From Clostridia bacterium (GTDB lineage: Bacteria > Bacillota > Clostridia > Oscillospirales > CAG-272), in NCBI GenBank assembly GCA_017428635.1, contig JAFRQK010000038.1, positions 1 through 43,676 on the forward strand: 43,676 nucleotides of DNA. The letters run 5' to 3'. The notes beneath the pieces are model-generated. The model made no database searches and was not told where the DNA came from. It saw only the letters and a program-made list of their open reading frames with translations. This document shows positions 40,354-43,676 of this stretch, piece by piece. Numbering within the stretch: the first letter of the stretch is position 1; the number at the start of each line of letters is the position of its first letter. The position numbers were made by a program, and so were the translations under genes.

Positions 40354-42054
40354 ATGCTTATTTTCAAGACAAAAGCCGCGGATATAGTTTCCGAGGCGAT
40401 AAAAATGCTTTGGGAACAGGACGTCCCCGCGCACGACGTTGCCGATATGCTTGAATATCCTCCGGATCCCGCGATGGGAGATGTTGCGCTTCCTTGTTTC
40501 AAACTCAGCAGGACGCTGAAAAAATCCCCCGTAATGATCTCCGACGCATTATCCGGCGCTATAGCCGATCCGGTATTCGATAAAGTCGAGTCGGTCAGCG
40601 GATATCTGAACCTTACGGCATCATCCTCGTTTCTCAAAGACGCTCTTTTCGGAATTATCGAAGAAGGTGACAGATACGGTTCTTCCGACGTGGGCAAAGG
40701 CAAAACGGTCGTTTTTGACTATTCCTCGCCGAACGTCTGCAAACCGTTCCACGTAGGCCATCTCGGCTCGACGGTCATAGGTCACTCTTTGAAGCTGATT
40801 CACGAATTCGGGGGATACAAGTGTGTCGGGATCAATCATCTCGGCGATTGGGGGACCCAGTTCGGTAAACAGATCGTCGCGTTCAGAAAATGGGGCGACC
40901 GTGAGACAGTCGAGAAGATCGGTATCGACGAGCTTGTCCGACTCTACGTGAAATTCCATAACGAAGCGGAAAAAGATCCGTCACTCGATGATGAAGCCCG
41001 CGCCGAGTTCCACAAACTCGAAGAAGGCGATCCCGAGAACCTCGCCCTTTGGAAGTGGTTCCTTGAAGTCTCTATCGCTGAATACAAGAAGACTTACCGT
41101 CAGCTCGGGATCGTATTTGACAGCTATAAAGGCGAGAGTTTTTATACTGATAAAATGCCCGCTCAGGTACAGAAGCTGCACGATATGGGTCTTCTGAAGC
41201 TTGATAACGGTGCTTCTATCGTTGATCTCGATGAATACGGAATGCCTCCTTGCCTGATCCTCAGGAGCGACGGATCGACCCTTTATCCGACAAGAGACAT
41301 CGCGGCTGCTGTCTACAGAAAAGAGACTTATGACTTTGACAAGTGCGTGTACGTGACTTCCGCACAGCAGATACTCCATTTTTCCCAGTGGTTCAAAGTG
41401 GTTGAACTGATGGGCTACGACTGGTATGACAAACTTGTTCACGTTCCGTACGGTACCGTCAGCATAGACGGAGCAAAGCTTGCGACCCGTACCGGCAACG
41501 TGGTCCTGCTGAAAGACCTCTTCAAGATGTCCGTCGATAAAGTCAAGGACATCATCAGGGAGAAAAACCCCGATCTTCAAAACGTTGAAGAGACCTCGGA
41601 GGCTGTCGGCGTCGGCGCTATCGTTTTCTTGTATTTGTCCAATAACAGGATCAAAGATATTAACTTTAATCTTGAAAACGCTCTCAGTTTTGACGGAAAC
41701 ACGGGTCCTTATGCGCAGTATACGTACGCCCGGACTTGTTCTGTCCTCGAAAAGGAAAAACCTGTCGGCGCACGCGGAACAGTAACAGTTCCCGAGGAAG
41801 CGGACGTAATAAAATCTCTTCTCAAATTCCCGGAGAAAGTTGCGCAGGCGCTTGACGATTACGAACCGTCCGTGATCACTCGATTCATCATCGAGGTTTG
41901 TGCTTCGTTCAACCGGTTTTATCACTCGTGTCAGATCCTTAAAGCGGACGATCCCGACGTGAAGGACTTCCGTCTGTCGCTTACACAGGCTGTCAATAAC
42001 GTTCTGAGAACGGCTCTTCATCTTATCTGTATGAAGACGCCGAACAAGATATAA
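40354..42054 (+). CDS. argS: Arginyl-tRNA synthetase
   Basis: A 566-residue class Ia synthetase charging tRNA-Arg. The N-terminal Add-1 domain contacts the tRNA D-loop; the HIGH motif is HVGH in SSPNVCKPFHVGHLGSTVIG; the C-terminal anticodon-binding domain ends with CLHLI-like LRTALHLICMKTP. A KMSKS-like loop appears as KLATRTGNVV, the degenerate form usual for ArgRS. The ATG follows TGAGGAG. It lies nine bases after the PRPP-synthetase-like gene and 19 bases before yebC. Confidence 0.95.
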   Translation: MLIFKTKAADIVSEAIKMLWEQDVPAHDVADMLEYPPDPAMGDVALPCFKLSRTLKKSPVMISDALSGAIADPVFDKVESVSGYLNLTASSSFLKDALFGIIEEGDRYGSSDVGKGKTVVFDYSSPNVCKPFHVGHLGSTVIGHSLKLIHEFGGYKCVGINHLGDWGTQFGKQIVAFRKWGDRETVEKIGIDELVRLYVKFHNEAEKDPSLDDEARAEFHKLEEGDPENLALWKWFLEVSIAEYKKTYRQLGIVFDSYKGESFYTDKMPAQVQKLHDMGLLKLDNGASIVDLDEYGMPPCLILRSDGSTLYPTRDIAAAVYRKETYDFDKCVYVTSAQQILHFSQWFKVVELMGYDWYDKLVHVPYGTVSIDGAKLATRTGNVVLLKDLFKMSVDKVKDIIREKNPDLQNVEETSEAVGVGAIVFLYLSNNRIKDINFNLENALSFDGNTGPYAQYTYARTCSVLEKEKPVGARGTVTVPEEADVIKSLLKFPEKVAQALDDYEPSVITRFIIEVCASFNRFYHSCQILKADDPDVKDFRLSLTQAVNNVLRTALHLICMKTPNKI

Positions 42055-42073
42055 AATGAAAGGATGATAGACC

Positions 42074-42805
42074 ATGTCAGGCCATTCAAAGTGGAACAAT
42101 ATCAAGAACAAAAAAGAAAAGACCGACGCGCAGAAGGCGAAAGTCTTTACTAAGATCGGGAAGGAGATCGCCATCGCCGTTCGCGAGGGCGGCGGAAACC
42201 CCGATACCAACAGAAAGTTAAAGGATCTCATTGCAAAAGCGAAAGCTTCCAATGTTCCTAACGACAACATCGAACGCGCGATCAAAAAAGCGGTCGGCGA
42301 CGACAGCGTTGTTTACGAGGAGATCTATTACGAAGGTTACGGGCCGTCCGGCGTCGCTGTGATCGTTGAAACTGCAACGGATAACAGAAACAGAACTGGA
42401 GGCGATATCCGTCACTTTTTCGACAAGTACGGCGGCAACCTCGGGCAGACCGGATGCGTATCCTATCTTTTCTCCGATAAGGGAATAATTCTCATTCCGC
42501 GCGATTCCGGTGCGGATGAGGATGAGCTTATGGAGGCTGCTCTTGAAGCGGGAGCGTCCGATTTTGCCGTTGACGACGACTATTTCGAAATTGAGACGGA
42601 GCCGTCGGACCTTGACGCGGTTCGCGAAGATCTTGAGTCCAAGGGATATAAGATCGAAAGCGCTGAAAAGGACAAGATCCCCTCGACGTACGTTACGCTC
42701 GAGAATGAAGACGACATTAAGAATATGAATCTTCTTCTCGACCATCTGGACGACCACGACGACGTTCAGAATATCTTCCACAACTGGGAGAACGTCGAAG
42801 AATAA
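42074..42805 (+). CDS. yebC: YebC/PmpR/TACO1 family protein
   Basis: A 243-residue three-domain protein. The N-terminus GHSKWNNIKNKKEKTDAQKAK (family hallmark, with one residue more than shown in the usual profile start) and the acidic cleft with YGPSGVAVIVE and a long acidic second half are characteristic. YebC proteins were first described as transcription regulators; recent work on bacterial and mitochondrial homologues links them to translation of proline-rich or stalling sequences. It sits between argS and lgt. The ATG follows GAAAGGATGATAG. Confidence 0.93.
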   Translation: MSGHSKWNNIKNKKEKTDAQKAKVFTKIGKEIAIAVREGGGNPDTNRKLKDLIAKAKASNVPNDNIERAIKKAVGDDSVVYEEIYYEGYGPSGVAVIVETATDNRNRTGGDIRHFFDKYGGNLGQTGCVSYLFSDKGIILIPRDSGADEDELMEAALEAGASDFAVDDDYFEIETEPSDLDAVREDLESKGYKIESAEKDKIPSTYVTLENEDDIKNMNLLLDHLDDHDDVQNIFHNWENVEE

Positions 42806-42819
42806 TTCGGAGGAATAAT

Positions 42820-43676
42820 ATGACGTTTATTTCATTCCCGGGTCTCGGTATTAAACCGTTTCCGATCAGAAGCACCGCTTTTTCCGTCTTCGGGATCGAT
42901 ATCGCATGGTACGGGATAATCATATGCTGCGGTCTTATCCTCGGAGTTCTTTACTCGATTTTTCGCGCGAAAAGGAACGAAGGGATAAAGACCGATACCG
43001 TTATCGATCTCGCCTTTTTCCTCGTTGTCTTCGGTGTGATCGGAGCGCGTCTTTACTACGTCATTTTTAAATTCGGCGATTATATCAAGACGAAAGCGGA
43101 CGGTTCGTTCGATCTCGGAAAAACTCTTCTCGCTATGGTGAACATCCGGGAGGGTGGTCTTGCGATCTACGGAGCAATTATTGCCGGCTTCCTGACAATC
43201 CTTGTTTTTTCAAAGATCAAAAAAATCAAATTCCTCAAAATCCTTGATTTTGTCTCGCCCGCCGTTATGATCGGGCAGGTCATCGGAAGATGGGGTAACT
43301 TCATGAATGCGGAAGCGTTCGGGTATGAGACCGGTCTCCCGTGGAGGATGGGTATTCATTCGAGCGCATCGAGCGATCCCGCAACCCTCGTTGAATTGAG
43401 CGTTAAATACGTACACCCGACTTTCTTGTATGAATCCCTTTGGAATCTCATCGGTTTTCTGATCATTAATGCCGTTTATAAAAAGAAGAAGTTCGATGGG
43501 CAGATATTTTTTATGTACATCGCCTGGTACGGTCTCGGCCGCGCTTTTATCGAAGGGTTGAGAACCGACAGTCTGATGCTCGGACCGATCCGTATTTCTC
43601 AGTTGATCGGCGCTCTGGCTTTTTTGGCCGGGCTGGTTTTCCTTATCGTTTTCTCGAAAAGAACCCGTCAGTCTTC
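42820..43676 (+). CDS. lgt: Prolipoprotein diacylglyceryl transferase (3' end cut by window)
   Basis: The reading frame from ATG 42820 (GGAGG six bases upstream) stays open to the window end, giving 285 residues so far. Lgt moves a diacylglyceryl group from phosphatidylglycerol to the lipobox cysteine of prolipoproteins in the membrane. Family motifs are GIDIAWYGIIICCG, VFGVIGARLYYV, REGGLAIYGAIIAG, the signature GRWGNFMNAEAFG, and HPTFLYESLWNL; about seven membrane helices are expected. The YebC stop is 14 bases upstream. The amidase lipoprotein at 16221 is one expected substrate. The true end is beyond the window. Confidence 0.95.
   Translation, partial: MTFISFPGLGIKPFPIRSTAFSVFGIDIAWYGIIICCGLILGVLYSIFRAKRNEGIKTDTVIDLAFFLVVFGVIGARLYYVIFKFGDYIKTKADGSFDLGKTLLAMVNIREGGLAIYGAIIAGFLTILVFSKIKKIKFLKILDFVSPAVMIGQVIGRWGNFMNAEAFGYETGLPWRMGIHSSASSDPATLVELSVKYVHPTFLYESLWNLIGFLIINAVYKKKKFDGQIFFMYIAWYGLGRAFIEGLRTDSLMLGPIRISQLIGALAFLAGLVFLIVFSKRTRQS

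Noticed and set aside
40981-42285. 434-codon minus-strand frame over argS and yebC
   Set aside because: Antisense shadow across two conserved genes on the other strand, with no supporting motifs.
1-43676. CRISPR arrays, prophage, insertion sequences, tRNA or rRNA genes
   Set aside because: Looked for while reading both strands; no regularly spaced repeats, transposase or integrase genes, or tRNA/rRNA cores were recognised.

Overview
The window reads as chromosomal core genome of a spore-forming, mid-GC Clostridia-type Firmicute (Bacillota). The evidence is the gene content and order: an alpha/beta-type SASP, YlbJ, YqfC and YqfD for sporulation; the yqfC-yqfD-phoH-ybeY-era-recO block; the nusB-xseA-xseB-ispA-tlyA-nadK-argR-recN block; and murB-whiA-dnaE. 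Shine-Dalgarno motifs are purine rich, TTG starts are frequent, and sigma-A-like promoters with 17-18 bp spacers can be read directly. No species is assigned. No tRNA, rRNA, CRISPR array, phage gene or insertion sequence was seen.

Layout. 1-312: a gene-free stretch packed with nested hairpins and ending in a strong two-way terminator; it is the least explained sequence here. 313-2890: a GH4 alpha-galacturonidase (minus strand), a decayed alpha-L-rhamnosidase remnant with an orphan promoter, and a YgjV-like membrane protein. 2949-6173 (minus): TrmH-type methyltransferase, prfB, a four-cysteine mini-protein, and ylbJ. 6189-13333 (plus): yqfC, yqfD, phoH, ybeY, era, recO (apparent ACG start) and mutS2. 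13355-18187: rhaB and rhaA with their own promoter, an amidase lipoprotein and a double-SIS sugar-phosphate protein. 18209-25843: a consensus promoter followed by a tightly coupled nine-gene run from nusB to recN. 25876-34995: tyrS, murB, a short whiA, dnaE and a class A penicillin-binding protein. 35022-43676: a two-domain ATPase whose ribosome binding site lies inside the preceding terminator, a SASP gene, a P-type ATPase, a divergent PRPP-synthetase-like protein, argS, yebC and the start of lgt (cut by the window edge).

How the genes fit together. The rhamnulokinase, rhamnose isomerase, GH4 alpha-galacturonidase and GH78 relic all point to use of rhamnose and galacturonate from pectin (rhamnogalacturonan), with part of that capacity lost. 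Most other genes serve translation, ribosome biogenesis, DNA repair, cell wall synthesis and spore formation. Compared with the order known from Bacillus and many clostridia, several cluster members are missing at their usual places (pgpH, dgkA, cdd, dxs, rapZ, yvcK), and whiA has lost much of its N-terminal half, so these conserved clusters look streamlined.

The points most worth a second look are the structured 1-309 region, the ACG start of recO, the short WhiA, the terminator that contains the next gene's ribosome binding site, the palindromic shared promoter region between ylbJ and yqfC, the degenerate second P-loop of the 35.1 kb ATPase, and the altered PRPP-binding loop at 39.2 kb.
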